NCBI GenBank assembly: GCA_009469585.1
Contig: SSXW01000004.1
Location: 222,495-286,494 of the forward strand
Source: Dechloromonas sp. Dech2017
Lineage (GTDB): Bacteria > Pseudomonadota > Gammaproteobacteria > Burkholderiales > Rhodocyclaceae
Reading direction: 5' to 3'
DNA: 64,000 nucleotides
In this document: one piece after another, positions 15,214 through 23,828 of the stretch
How positions within the stretch are numbered: the stretch's first letter is position 1
How the letters are laid out: each line of letters begins with the position of its first letter
The notes under the pieces: model-generated
What the model was told of the DNA's origin: nothing
The model's database searches: none
Seen by the model: only the letters and a program-made list of their open reading frames with translations
Position numbers and translations under genes: made by a program

Positions 15214-15596
15214 GGCTGGCGGGGTGGCCGGCGGATGGTGATCCGGCCGTCGCCGATCAGGCTTTCGCGCTCGCCGGTGCCGGGGTTGATGGTGTCGCCG
15301 ACGGCGATCGGCGGGGCGTCGCGGCCGGCCGCCCAGTCGACTTCGCCGTTGATCCAGCGGGTGCGTCGGCCGGTGCTGCTGCGCACCTCGCCGTTCAGGG
15401 TCTGAGGGGGCTGGTGGTCGCTGGCGCCGGGGACGGAACCGGGGTTGCGCTGGCGCTGCACGTCGAGTCGGGCGCGCTGCCCGGGATCGAGGAACAGTCG
15501 CCCGAGCGGCCCCGGCTCGGCGGCGACCGGCGGGCTGCCGAGGGTCAGCGTCAGGAGCAGCGGTCCGAGCAGGGCAGACTTGAGGCGAAGACTCAT
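15210..15596 (-). CDS. MshK-like periplasmic pilus-assembly protein
   Basis: A 128-residue protein with a signal peptide (LKSALLGPLLLTLTLGSPPV) and a short mature part: LGRLFLDPGQRARLDVQR, then TLNGEVRSSTGRRTRWINGE. The pattern 'LF..P.QR..LD..R ... NGxVRxSxGxxTxWING' recurs in small proteins encoded next to MSHA/T2SS-like genes. The start is fixed by an ATGA overlap with the upstream PilO-like gene. By place in the operon it corresponds to MshK; by sequence that is only tentative. Confidence 0.6.
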   Translation of the reverse strand: MSLRLKSALLGPLLLTLTLGSPPVAAEPGPLGRLFLDPGQRARLDVQRQRNPGSVPGASDHQPPQTLNGEVRSSTGRRTRWINGEVDWAAGRDAPPIAVGDTINPGTGERESLIGDGRITIRRPPRQP

Positions 15597-16195
15597 GGCA
15601 GCCTCCGTGCCGGGCGCAGGGTCAGCCACTGCATGTCACAGTCGGCGACCAGTTGCCCCGATGCCACCTCGCCGTCGGGCTGGCCAGCGGCCGGCGCCAG
15701 CTGGCAGCGGCGGACGATGACATGGGCCGGGGCCTGGCGCTGGATGGCGTCGAGGAAATTGAGCAGGTCGTTCTCGTGCAGCAAGCGCAGCTGGATGCGC
15801 AGGGGACTGGCGAACCAGCCCGGGCCGCCAGCGCTGCCCGCATCGAGCGGGGCTTGCGCGCCGAACTCGTATTTCATGCCGGGCAGGCGCAAGGCGCGCT
15901 GGCTGTCGCGCAGCAACTCGATCCAGTCGAGACGCCGTTCCTCTCCGGCAATGCCCGACGCCTGCAGTTGCTCGAGCAGGCGGGCCCGCTCCTTGACCTC
16001 CTGCTCCTCCGAACGCACCTGGCGCAGGCGCTGTTCGGTCTGGTCGCGCAGGGCCTGGGCGGCCTGCCTTTCGTGAGCCGCTTGGGCGGCGTGGCGGTGG
16101 GCGTTCCAGGCCAGCAGGCCGGCCGCAACGAACAGGGCGAGCATGGCGGCGAGCGGCAGCCAGAGGCGGGAAAGATCGCGCCGGGTCAGCTTCAT
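15593..16195 (-). CDS. PilO/MshJ-like inner-membrane assembly protein
   Basis: A 200-residue bitopic protein: basic N-terminus (MKLTRRDLSRLW), one membrane helix (~12-32), a long coiled coil (~35-90, rich in QALRDQTEQRLRQVRSEEQE), then a periplasmic ferredoxin-like domain (LRIQLRLLHENDLLNFLDAI) as in PilO. Such proteins pair with a PilN-type partner to link the inner-membrane motor to the secretin. Both ends overlap neighbours by ATGA. It fills the MshJ position. Confidence 0.72.
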   Translation of the reverse strand: MKLTRRDLSRLWLPLAAMLALFVAAGLLAWNAHRHAAQAAHERQAAQALRDQTEQRLRQVRSEEQEVKERARLLEQLQASGIAGEERRLDWIELLRDSQRALRLPGMKYEFGAQAPLDAGSAGGPGWFASPLRIQLRLLHENDLLNFLDAIQRQAPAHVIVRRCQLAPAAGQPDGEVASGQLVADCDMQWLTLRPARRLP

Positions 16196-17700
16196 GGCCG
16201 CTTGCTCCGCACCAGCTCGATGGCGAAGGGGCGCTGCTGGGCGGCCTCGTCGAGCGTGTCGCCACCACGCAAGGGAGTTCCCGATTCGATGTCGAAGGGT
16301 CGCTGCAGGACATCGACGCGGGACTCCGGGGTGTTGCGCAAGGCGTCGACAAACTGCTCGAAGACGGCCAGCGTCTGGCGGGCGGTCGCCCGGTCGAGCC
16401 GGATGCGGCCGCGGATGACGATGCTTTCGCGATCGTCGGCGGGTGCTGCGGTCGACGGCAAAATCGGGCCATTTTTCCAATCCAGGCCGTCGAGGACGAC
16501 GGCCGGCATCTGGTCGAGCACCCGGCTGACCTGCAGGTAAGCGGCCGTTGGTTGGCGCTGCTGGCGCACCAGGTCGCCGTATCGGCTGGTCAGGCGACGC
16601 AGCGTGTCGTGGTCGATGCCGAGCTCGGGAAAGGTGGCGGCGATCGCCTGGTAGCGCCGCTCGAGATCGGCCTGGCTGGCCGACAGGCTGGCCGCTTCCT
16701 GGTAGTGGCTTTGGGCGACGAAGGTTTCCCGGGCGGCAAAGAGAAAGCTGCCGACCAGGGCGATCAGCCCGGCGGCGATCAGGCCATGGCGGACTTGCGA
16801 CAGGTGGTAGTGGTGGCGATGCGTTTCGCCGGCGAACTGCTGGGCCGGCGGCTGGCTGGCCAGCAACTGCAGGAAGAGCCGGTCGCAGCGATTGTCGTCG
16901 GGCAGGCTGTGCAGCTTGAGCTTGGCGGCGGCGACATGGCTGTCGACCAGGGTGAAGCTGAGCGGCCCGCGATCCGGGCAAGCTCGTTCGATGGCCGGGA
17001 TGCTTTGCGGGTGGGCGACGATGAACACCGGCAGTTCCTCGTCGCGGCTGACCAGGCGCTGGCCGATCAGGTACTGGTGGAGCTTGCCGGCCTCGGCGGC
17101 GAAGGCGCTGGCGAGGCCGGCCTGGCTGCTGTCGGTGAGCGGGGCCATGCGGGAAAAGTGCACCTGGCCGCCGACCAGGTAGCTTTCCCGGATGGAATGA
17201 TCCTGCAGAGTTAGCAACAGGCTGCGCCCGGCGCCCAGGCGGAGCTTGCCGAGCAGGGCGCCGCCCAGCTGGGCGATCGAATAGACGCCGGCCAGCGCCA
17301 CCTCGGCCTTTTCCATACGCTGCAGCCACGGCTCGAAATGGGCCGGATTGGTCAGCCCGGAGAGCAGCAGCTTTTCGTTCTTGCGCTGGGTTTTCTCGTA
17401 ACCGAGCGAGGTCGCGGCGGCGAGCGGCGTGCCGAGGAAATGCTGGCCGATCTTGCGGGTGATCAGGGTCTGGCGGTCGCGGCCGTGCAGGAAGGGGATG
17501 GTTTCCAGGACATGGCCTTCCTCGGCGACGTTGGCGAGCAGCGAGAAATGGCTGCGCCGCTGGTTTTGCAGGTAGGCGGCGAAGCGGCTCCAGCCGTCGC
17601 TGTCGTTCTCGAAGACGCCCTCGACGGTCAGGCGCCCGCCCTGCCAGGCGTAGGCCGACAGGCGGTGGGTGTTGAGATAGAGCAGGCGGCGGCCGGTCAT
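16192..17700 (-). CDS. MshI-like protein (PilM + PilN fusion architecture)
   Basis: A 502-residue protein. The first ~300 residues form a PilM/actin-like fold without a recognisable membrane segment (RRLLYLNTHRLSAYAWQGG at the N-terminus). A single helix follows (~335-355, GLIAAGLIALVGSFLFAA), then a PilN-like coiled coil and periplasmic domain (~360-502). This combination of cytoplasmic PilM-like and membrane PilN-like parts in one chain is typical of MshI in MSHA systems. The start overlaps the mshG stop (ATGA). A dispersed repeat copy is embedded at 16445-16480 in a linker reading GPILPSTAAPAD. Confidence 0.7.
   Translation of the reverse strand: MTGRRLLYLNTHRLSAYAWQGGRLTVEGVFENDSDGWSRFAAYLQNQRRSHFSLLANVAEEGHVLETIPFLHGRDRQTLITRKIGQHFLGTPLAAATSLGYEKTQRKNEKLLLSGLTNPAHFEPWLQRMEKAEVALAGVYSIAQLGGALLGKLRLGAGRSLLLTLQDHSIRESYLVGGQVHFSRMAPLTDSSQAGLASAFAAEAGKLHQYLIGQRLVSRDEELPVFIVAHPQSIPAIERACPDRGPLSFTLVDSHVAAAKLKLHSLPDDNRCDRLFLQLLASQPPAQQFAGETHRHHYHLSQVRHGLIAAGLIALVGSFLFAARETFVAQSHYQEAASLSASQADLERRYQAIAATFPELGIDHDTLRRLTSRYGDLVRQQRQPTAAYLQVSRVLDQMPAVVLDGLDWKNGPILPSTAAPADDRESIVIRGRIRLDRATARQTLAVFEQFVDALRNTPESRVDVLQRPFDIESGTPLRGGDTLDEAAQQRPFAIELVRSKRP
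16445..16480 (+). repeat. Dispersed A-rich repeat, copy D (inside the mshI-like gene)
   Basis: GCTGCGGTCGACGGC, then AAAATCGGGCC and ATTTTTCC. Antisense to the gene; it falls in a low-complexity linker between two periplasmic strands. Confidence 0.65.
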
Positions 17701-18896
17701 GTCTTGATCCGGCTGATCACATCGTAGATCGGCCCGATCACCGAGAGCATGATCCAGCCGAGCAGGGCGCCCATGAACAGGGTGAGCAGGGGCTCGATCA
17801 GGGCCTGGGCCTTGCCGACCGATTCCTTGACGTCGCGGTTGTAGAAATAGCTGACGTTGAGCAGGGCCCGGTCGAGGCCGCCGGTACTCTCGCCGATGCG
17901 CAGCATGCGCACGACCAGCGGCGGAAAAAGCTCGGCATCGCGAAAGGCGCCAGCCACGTTGCGGCCTTCGCGGATGGCCAGCTCGACGCGCTCCAGCGCC
18001 TGGCGGACGACCTGGTTGCCGACGATGTGCTGGGTGCTGCGGATCGAATCGAGGACCGGAATGCCTGAGGCATAGAGCATGGCGAAGGTGCTGGCGAAAC
18101 GCGACAGGATGATTTTCCGGAGAATCGGGCCGACCAGCGGCAGCTTCAGCTTGATGCCGTCGAGCCGCAGGCGGGCCAGCGGATTGCCGCGCAGGACGAT
18201 GAAGACGACCAGTGCCGCCAGCCCGGGCAGGCCGAGGAAAAGGAACCAGTAGTCGACGAGCAGGTCGGAGACGAGGAAGAGCAGGCGGGTATGGGCGGGC
18301 AGCTCCTGGCCCATGTTCCTCACGAACAGCTTGAGCTGCGGCACCATGTAGATCATCAGGAAAACGGTGGCCGAGAGCACGATGCTGGCGACGAAGGCCG
18401 GGTAGAGCAGCAGCTTGCGGGTGTGCGAGGTCAGTTCGTCCTCCCACTTCAGCGACTCGCTCAGGCTGGCCAGCACCTCGGGCAGGCGGCCGCTGGCTTC
18501 GCCGGCGTGGACCAGGTTGCAGAACACCTGGCTGAAGACTTCCGGATGTTCGGCCATGGCCTGCGACAAGGTGCGTCCGCCTTCGATGCTTTCGATCAGC
18601 CCGGCCATCACCTCGCGAAAGCGCGGATGGTCGATCGAGTCGCGCAGGTCGGTCAGCCCGTCGAGGATGGGCACGCCGGCCCGGGTCAGCTGTTCGAGAT
18701 GGAAGCAGAAATTGATCAGTTCCGGGCGGGGCACCGGGTTCTTGCCGAAAAACGCCCGGTGCTTGATCGGGGCGCCGGTCACCAGGTCGAGGTTCATGCG
18801 TTTCAGGCGCATTTCCAGGTCGACCAGGTTGATGGCGTCGAGCTGGCCGTAGATCATTCGTCCTTGGGCGCTGACTGCCTTGTAGTCGAAGAGCAT
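17697..18896 (-). CDS. mshG: MshG, type II/IV pilus inner-membrane platform protein
   Basis: A 399-residue GspF/PilC-family protein: two T2SSF domains, each with an EAGExSGxL-type helix (NLVHAGEASGRLPEVL and VRMLRIGESTGGLDRAL), and three membrane helices (~165-190, ~215-235, ~370-395). It forms the platform that couples the ATPase to pilin extraction. It lies directly after mshE (2 bp gap) and overlaps the next gene. Sequence and position fit MshG. Confidence 0.9.
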   Translation of the reverse strand: MLFDYKAVSAQGRMIYGQLDAINLVDLEMRLKRMNLDLVTGAPIKHRAFFGKNPVPRPELINFCFHLEQLTRAGVPILDGLTDLRDSIDHPRFREVMAGLIESIEGGRTLSQAMAEHPEVFSQVFCNLVHAGEASGRLPEVLASLSESLKWEDELTSHTRKLLLYPAFVASIVLSATVFLMIYMVPQLKLFVRNMGQELPAHTRLLFLVSDLLVDYWFLFLGLPGLAALVVFIVLRGNPLARLRLDGIKLKLPLVGPILRKIILSRFASTFAMLYASGIPVLDSIRSTQHIVGNQVVRQALERVELAIREGRNVAGAFRDAELFPPLVVRMLRIGESTGGLDRALLNVSYFYNRDVKESVGKAQALIEPLLTLFMGALLGWIMLSVIGPIYDVISRIKT

Positions 18897-18898
18897 GG

Positions 18899-20603
18899 CT
18901 ACATCCGGTCGGTCAGGTCGACGACGCGGGCCAGTTCTTCGAGCGAGGTCGTGCCGTCGAGGACGCGCTGCATGCCGTCGTCGGCCAGGGTGGTGAAACC
19001 CTGGAGCAGCGCGCGGTTGCGGATCTCATGGGTGGTCGCGCGGCGGGCGATCAGCTCGTCGATGCCGGCGTCGATGCGCAGCAATTCCATGATGGCGAGG
19101 CGGCCCCGGTAACCCTGGAAGTCGCACAGTTCGCAGCCGGTCGGCCGGAACAGCACCGGGTGGGGCCCTTCGCCGAGGGCGCCGAGCAGGCGGATCTCGT
19201 GCGGCTCGGCGTGGTAGGGCGTCTTGCAGTAGTCGCACAGGCGACGGACCAGGCGCTGGGCGACGATGCCGATGATGTTGCCGGCCATGATGTCGGGCAG
19301 CACGCCGATGTCGAGCAGGCGCGGTACGGCGCCGATGGCCGAATTGGTGTGCAGGGTCGAGTACACCTGGTGGCCGGTCATCGCGGCGCGGAAGGCCATT
19401 TCGGCCGTCTCGGCGTCGCGGATCTCGCCGACCAGGATGACGTCCGGGTCCTGGCGCATCATCGAGCGGATGCCGTTGGCGAAGTCGAGCTTGGCCGCCT
19501 CGGCCACCGAGGTCTGGCGGACCATGGCCATCGGGTACTCGACCGGGTCTTCGAGGGTCATGATGTGGATGCCCTCGCTGTTGATGTGGTTGAGCACCGA
19601 GTACAGCGTCGTCGTCTTGCCGCTGCCGGTCGGGCCGGTGACCAGGATGATGCCTTCCGGCCGCGAGATCATCAGCTTGAGCTGGTGCAGGTGGTCCTCG
19701 GCCAGGCCGAGGCCTTCCAGCGGGACGATCCCCTTCTGGCGGTCGAGGACGCGCAGGACGATGTTCTCGCCATGGATGGTCGGCTGGGCGGCGACCCGGA
19801 AATCGATGGTCCGGCCGGAAACGGTGAGGCCGATGCGGCCATCCTGGGGGGCGCGCATTTCGGCGATGTTCATGCCCGACAGCACCTTGATGCGCACCGT
19901 CATGGCTGGCCAGTAGGATTTGTGCAGGGCGCGGATCTGGCGCAGCATGCCGTCGATGCGGTAGCGGATGCGCAGGAAGTTGGCTTCCGGCTCGAAGTGG
20001 ATGTCGGAGGCGCCGTGCTTGACGGCATCGGTCAGGATGGCGTCGATCAGGCGGACGACCGGCTGGCTGTATTCGTCGTCGGTGGCCGACAGGCTGTGCC
20101 AGTCGATCTCGCCGGTCTCGATCTTGCAGGATGCCGTCGATCGACAGTTCGTGGCCGTAATACTGGTCGATGGCATGGTCGATTTCCGATTCGCCGGCGA
20201 GCAGCGTCTCGATCTCGGTGCCTTCTTCGAGCTGGGCGCGCACGCGGTCGAGGCCGACGATGTCGTTGATGTCGGAAATGGCCAGGGCCAGCCGGCGGTT
20301 GGCCCGGTCGTAGTCGAGCGGCAGCAGGTGGTGGCGCTGGGCCAGGTCGCGCGGCACCAGGCGCAGGGCCTGCGGGTCGACCACCGCCCGGCTGAGGTCG
20401 ATGCTCTGCTTGCCGAGGTTTTCCGACAGCGCCTGGCGCAGCGTCGCCTCGGTGACGAAGCCGAGCGAGACCAGCAGCTTGCCGATCGGCTGGTTCTGCT
20501 TCATCTGCTCGAGCAGGGCGATGCGCAGCTGGTCCTCGGAGAGGATTCCCTCGGCGATCAGGATCTGGCCGAGCGGGCGGCGCTGGAGCGTGGCGGTACT
20601 CAT
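18899..20603 (-). pseudogene. mshE: MshE pilus assembly ATPase, frame disrupted
   Basis: The N-terminal MshE/PilB domain (MSTATLQRRPLGQILIAEGI, starting at 20603) and the C-terminal AAA ATPase lie in different frames. The switch is near 20124-20130, where ...ELSIDGIL in one frame should continue as KIETGEIDWHSL in the other. The whole span is 1705 nt, not a multiple of 3. The ATPase half is intact: Walker A GPTGSGKTTTLYS, Asp box TLEDPVEYP, Walker B DVILVGEIRDAETAE, and a CxxC pair (LCDYCK, GCELCDF) of the zinc type. Loss of 2 bases (or gain of 1) in the CTGCAAG stretch explains it. Both halves look under normal selection, so this may be an assembly error or a recent mutation. Confidence 0.85.
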
Positions 20604-20610
20604 GGCCGGA

Positions 20611-21906
20611 TTATCTCGCCGGCTCCGGCGTCAGTTCGCTCAGGCGGCGCTCGACCTTGTCGCGCGCGAAGGCGGCCGGCCGGCGGTTCGCCGCCTCAAG
20701 GGCCAGCCGGTAATGCTGGGCGGCCAGCCGGGCCTGGCGCAGGTGGTCGAGGCTGACCGCCAGGTTGAACAGGTAGTCGGGGTTGTCGGCTTCCGCGGCC
20801 ACGGCGTTGAAATAGACCTGCTGGGCTTCGGCCCAGCGACTTTGCCGGGCGTAGAGATTGCCCAGCGCGAAATTGAGCGGCGCCGATTCGGGTTGGGCGG
20901 AGAGCAGGGTCTTCAGCCGGCTTTCGGTGTCTTCCGGGTTGGCCGCGGCGACCTTGCCGCTGAGGGCGGCCGACTGTACCGCCGGGTCGCTCGGGTTGGC
21001 GACCAGGGCGCGCTGGCGCAAGGCGTCGGCGTCGGCCAGCCGGTTCTGGCGATGGGCGATGGCGGCCAGTGCGAGCAGGGCGTCGGTGTTGTTCGGGTCG
21101 CGGCGCAGGGACTGTTCGTAGCCGTGGCGGGCTGCTTCGAGATCGCCCCGCTGCAGGCTGGCGTGGCCGCTGAGCAGGGCGGTATCGACCGGGGGCTGGG
21201 TGCGCGTCAGGCGAATCGGCGGGCTGGCCGGCTCGATTGCCTCGTCGGCCGGCGCCCGGCCCGGGCGCGGCTGGCTGCGTGGGGCGAAGAGCGGGGGTTC
21301 GGCCGGGTCCTGGGCGATTGCTGCGGTCGACCCGGAAAAACGGCCAAAATCGGAAGATGCCGGCGGTGCGACGGGCACCGCCGGCAAGGCGGCCGGTGTC
21401 GGGGCGGCGGGACTGGTCGCCGTGGCGGCCAGGGGGGCGGCTGGTGGCGCGGCCAGCGAACCGGCGTTCAGCGTGTGCAACTGGTACCAGACGTAGCCGC
21501 CGATGGCCAGGCCGGCCGCGCCCAGCCCGCCGAGGGCGAGCCAGAGCGGCAGGCGCGATGGCGGGGCGATGGCTTGCTTGGCGGCGAAAGCATTGCGTAC
21601 CGCCTCGCGTTCGCGTTGCCCGGCCGGCGCCTCATGCACCGGCGGGGCGGGCGGTATCGGGCTGGTCGTGCGGGGCGGCGGGGGAAGTGGGTCGGGCAGC
21701 GGGGTGCTGGCCAGGTCGGCATCGACCGCTTCGGCATAGACGGCAAGATCGGGCAACTGGCTGCCCGGGCTGTTTTCCAGTTCGGCCGGCAGCAGTTCGA
21801 GATTGATCGTTTCGACCGAGGCCGGCTCCGCCTGACCGGATGCGGCGCGCGCCTTGCCCTGCTTGCTGGCCTCGGCCCGCTTGAGCGCCTCCATCAACAG
21901 ACTCAT
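20611..21906 (-). CDS. mshN: MshN-like tetratricopeptide protein
   Basis: A 431-residue protein beginning MSLLMEALKRAEASKQGKA, the short conserved N-terminal motif of MshN/GspB-like proteins. A Pro-rich cytoplasmic stretch, one membrane helix (~125-147, LWLALGGLGAAGLAIGGYVW), a Pro/Ala periplasmic linker, and TPR helices (~235-425) follow. It likely organises the pilus assembly complex in the periplasm. Repeat copy E sits in the linker at 21320-21356 (SDFGRFSGSTAAIAQD). It lies 7 bp before mshE. Confidence 0.82.
   Translation of the reverse strand: MSLLMEALKRAEASKQGKARAASGQAEPASVETINLELLPAELENSPGSQLPDLAVYAEAVDADLASTPLPDPLPPPPRTTSPIPPAPPVHEAPAGQREREAVRNAFAAKQAIAPPSRLPLWLALGGLGAAGLAIGGYVWYQLHTLNAGSLAAPPAAPLAATATSPAAPTPAALPAVPVAPPASSDFGRFSGSTAAIAQDPAEPPLFAPRSQPRPGRAPADEAIEPASPPIRLTRTQPPVDTALLSGHASLQRGDLEAARHGYEQSLRRDPNNTDALLALAAIAHRQNRLADADALRQRALVANPSDPAVQSAALSGKVAAANPEDTESRLKTLLSAQPESAPLNFALGNLYARQSRWAEAQQVYFNAVAAEADNPDYLFNLAVSLDHLRQARLAAQHYRLALEAANRRPAAFARDKVERRLSELTPEPAR
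21320..21356 (+). repeat. Dispersed A-rich repeat, copy E (inside mshN)
   Basis: GCTGCGGTCGACCCGG, then AAAAACGGCC and AAAATCGGAAG. This is one of the clearest copies and close to the consensus. Antisense to mshN, in the flexible periplasmic linker. Confidence 0.75.
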
Positions 21907-21915
21907 CGGCGGTCC

Positions 21916-23727
21916 TCAGCGGCTCGGGACGACGTTGAACGGCTGGGCTTCATTGGGCTGGGCGAAGAAGTCGCCCCCCGGCAGATGACCGCGCAGGGCA
22001 GCGAAGTCGCCATCCAGGCTGGCGTCCTTGATGACGATGGGGCGCAGGAAAATGACCAGTTCCGACTTTTTCGCGCTGTTTTCCCGCCGGGTGACGATTT
22101 CGCCGGCCACCGGAATCTGGCCAAGCAGCGGGATGCGGCCGGTGTCGTAGTTGATGCGGTCTTCCATCAGGCCGCCCAGCACGGCGATGTCGCCGCTCGA
22201 GACGCGCATGATCGATTCGATTTCCCGGGTGCGAATGACCGGGACGCGATTCTCGATGGTCAGGCTCGGGTTGGGGTCGCGGACCGTTCCGGCCAGCGAG
22301 GTGATGGTCGGCCGAACGTTCAGGGTGACGACGTCGCGGTCGCTGATCTGCGGCGTCACGCCGACGACCAGACCGATCGACACGGTTTGCGGGGTGGTGG
22401 TGAAGGTGGTGACGCTGGAGACGTTGGCCGACGTCGTGGTGTCGGCCTTGACATTGAAGTAGACGTAGTTTTCGACGACCTTGAGCAGGGCCGTCTGGTT
22501 GTTGAGCACGGCAAGACGCGGGCTGGACAGGACCTTGACGGTGCCAAAGGACTGTAGCAGGTCGGTGGCGGCGATCAGGTCGAGCGGCTTGTTCAGGTTC
22601 TTGATGACGACATTGGCCGTATCGACGAAACTGGTGGCGTTGCCCGGCGCCAGGACGCGAAAGCCGCTGCCGTCGTCACGGAAGCGGCTCCATTCGATGC
22701 CTTGCTTGTAACCGTCGGACAGTTCGACCTCGACGATGGTCGCCTCGATCAACACCTGGCGGCGGGCCGAATTGATCACCCGGTCGATGAATTCCTGGAT
22801 GCGGTCGTGCTGGCGCTGGGTGGCGCGCACGGTGACGACGCCGCTTTCGGCATTGACGATGACCGACGCCGCTTCGCGGAAGGTGCTGCGCCGTTCGACC
22901 GAGGTGCCGGTGGCCTGGCTCGCCGAACTGGGGTTGGGGTTGGTCTGCAGCGCGTTGGCGATGCTTTGCGCGGCGCGCTGGCCGGTCCCCTGGGGCAGGG
23001 CGGCGGCGCCGGTCGCCGACTGGGCGGTGGTCTGCTCGACGACGGTTTCGCTCGAGCCTTCCGGCAGGATCTTGTCGGTTTCGCGGAGGATGTCCTTGAT
23101 GTTGCGCTCCAGCGAAATCCAGAACTGGTTGCTGGAAGCGTTCTCGATACGGGTGTTCGAGACGTTGCCGGCCGAGCCGCCGGGCGTTTGAGGCGTGACG
23201 TTGCCGGCGCTGCCCGGCGTGGCGGTAGCGATCTGGGTGTTGGTCGACACTGTGCCGGTGACGTTGCGCGACATGTTCACGTAATCGACCTTGTAGTGCT
23301 TGAGGAAGGGCGAATCCGGCATGACCGCGAGGTTGGGGCCGTCCAGTTCGAAGCGCATGTCGACCTGCTTGGCGATGCGTGCCAGCAACTGCGGCAGGGT
23401 CTGGTCGATGGCATTGAGGGTGACGTTGCCGGCAATGCCCGGGTGGATGTCGACATTGACCTTGGCGTCGCGGGCCAGCGCGAAAAGCAGTTCGCGAACC
23501 GGCACGTTGTTGACCACGACGCTGTAGGTTTCAGCTTTGGGCAGGGCCCGCGGCTTGGGCAGGGCCAGCGTTTGCTCGACCGGGGCCGGGATGTTGCCGG
23601 CCGGCGCCGCTGCCGGTGCCCGGCTGTCCTTGTTCAGGTGCCCCTTGAGCGGTTCACGGGGCGAGGGGGCCGCGCAAGCGGCGAGCAGCAGGGCGAGTGT
23701 GGCGGCGCTGGTAAAACCGACTTTCAT
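21916..23727 (-). CDS. mshL: MshL, outer-membrane secretin of the MSHA-type pilus
   Basis: A 603-residue lipoprotein (lipobox LLAAC, Cys18). An STN/secretin N-terminal domain (~70-150, VPVRELLFALARDAKVNVDI) and a central N-domain (~290-350) are followed by the secretin core (~390-585). The core shows VLSSPRLAVLNNQTALLKV, then VGVTPQISDRDVVTLNVRP and VPVIRTREIESIMRV. It forms the gated pore for the pilus. About 100 bp separate it from mshM, and a TTTACG...GATATAG pair there could be a weak internal promoter. Confidence 0.92.
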   Translation of the reverse strand: MKVGFTSAATLALLLAACAAPSPREPLKGHLNKDSRAPAAAPAGNIPAPVEQTLALPKPRALPKAETYSVVVNNVPVRELLFALARDAKVNVDIHPGIAGNVTLNAIDQTLPQLLARIAKQVDMRFELDGPNLAVMPDSPFLKHYKVDYVNMSRNVTGTVSTNTQIATATPGSAGNVTPQTPGGSAGNVSNTRIENASSNQFWISLERNIKDILRETDKILPEGSSETVVEQTTAQSATGAAALPQGTGQRAAQSIANALQTNPNPSSASQATGTSVERRSTFREAASVIVNAESGVVTVRATQRQHDRIQEFIDRVINSARRQVLIEATIVEVELSDGYKQGIEWSRFRDDGSGFRVLAPGNATSFVDTANVVIKNLNKPLDLIAATDLLQSFGTVKVLSSPRLAVLNNQTALLKVVENYVYFNVKADTTTSANVSSVTTFTTTPQTVSIGLVVGVTPQISDRDVVTLNVRPTITSLAGTVRDPNPSLTIENRVPVIRTREIESIMRVSSGDIAVLGGLMEDRINYDTGRIPLLGQIPVAGEIVTRRENSAKKSELVIFLRPIVIKDASLDGDFAALRGHLPGGDFFAQPNEAQPFNVVPSR

Positions 23728-23828
23728 CGGGCTAAGCCTTGTCTGAGCAATGGGTCACGAATGAACGCTATATCGTTATGATGCTAGCACGTAAATCCGC
23801 GCGGGACATCGCCTGCGGCCGCGTCGCT

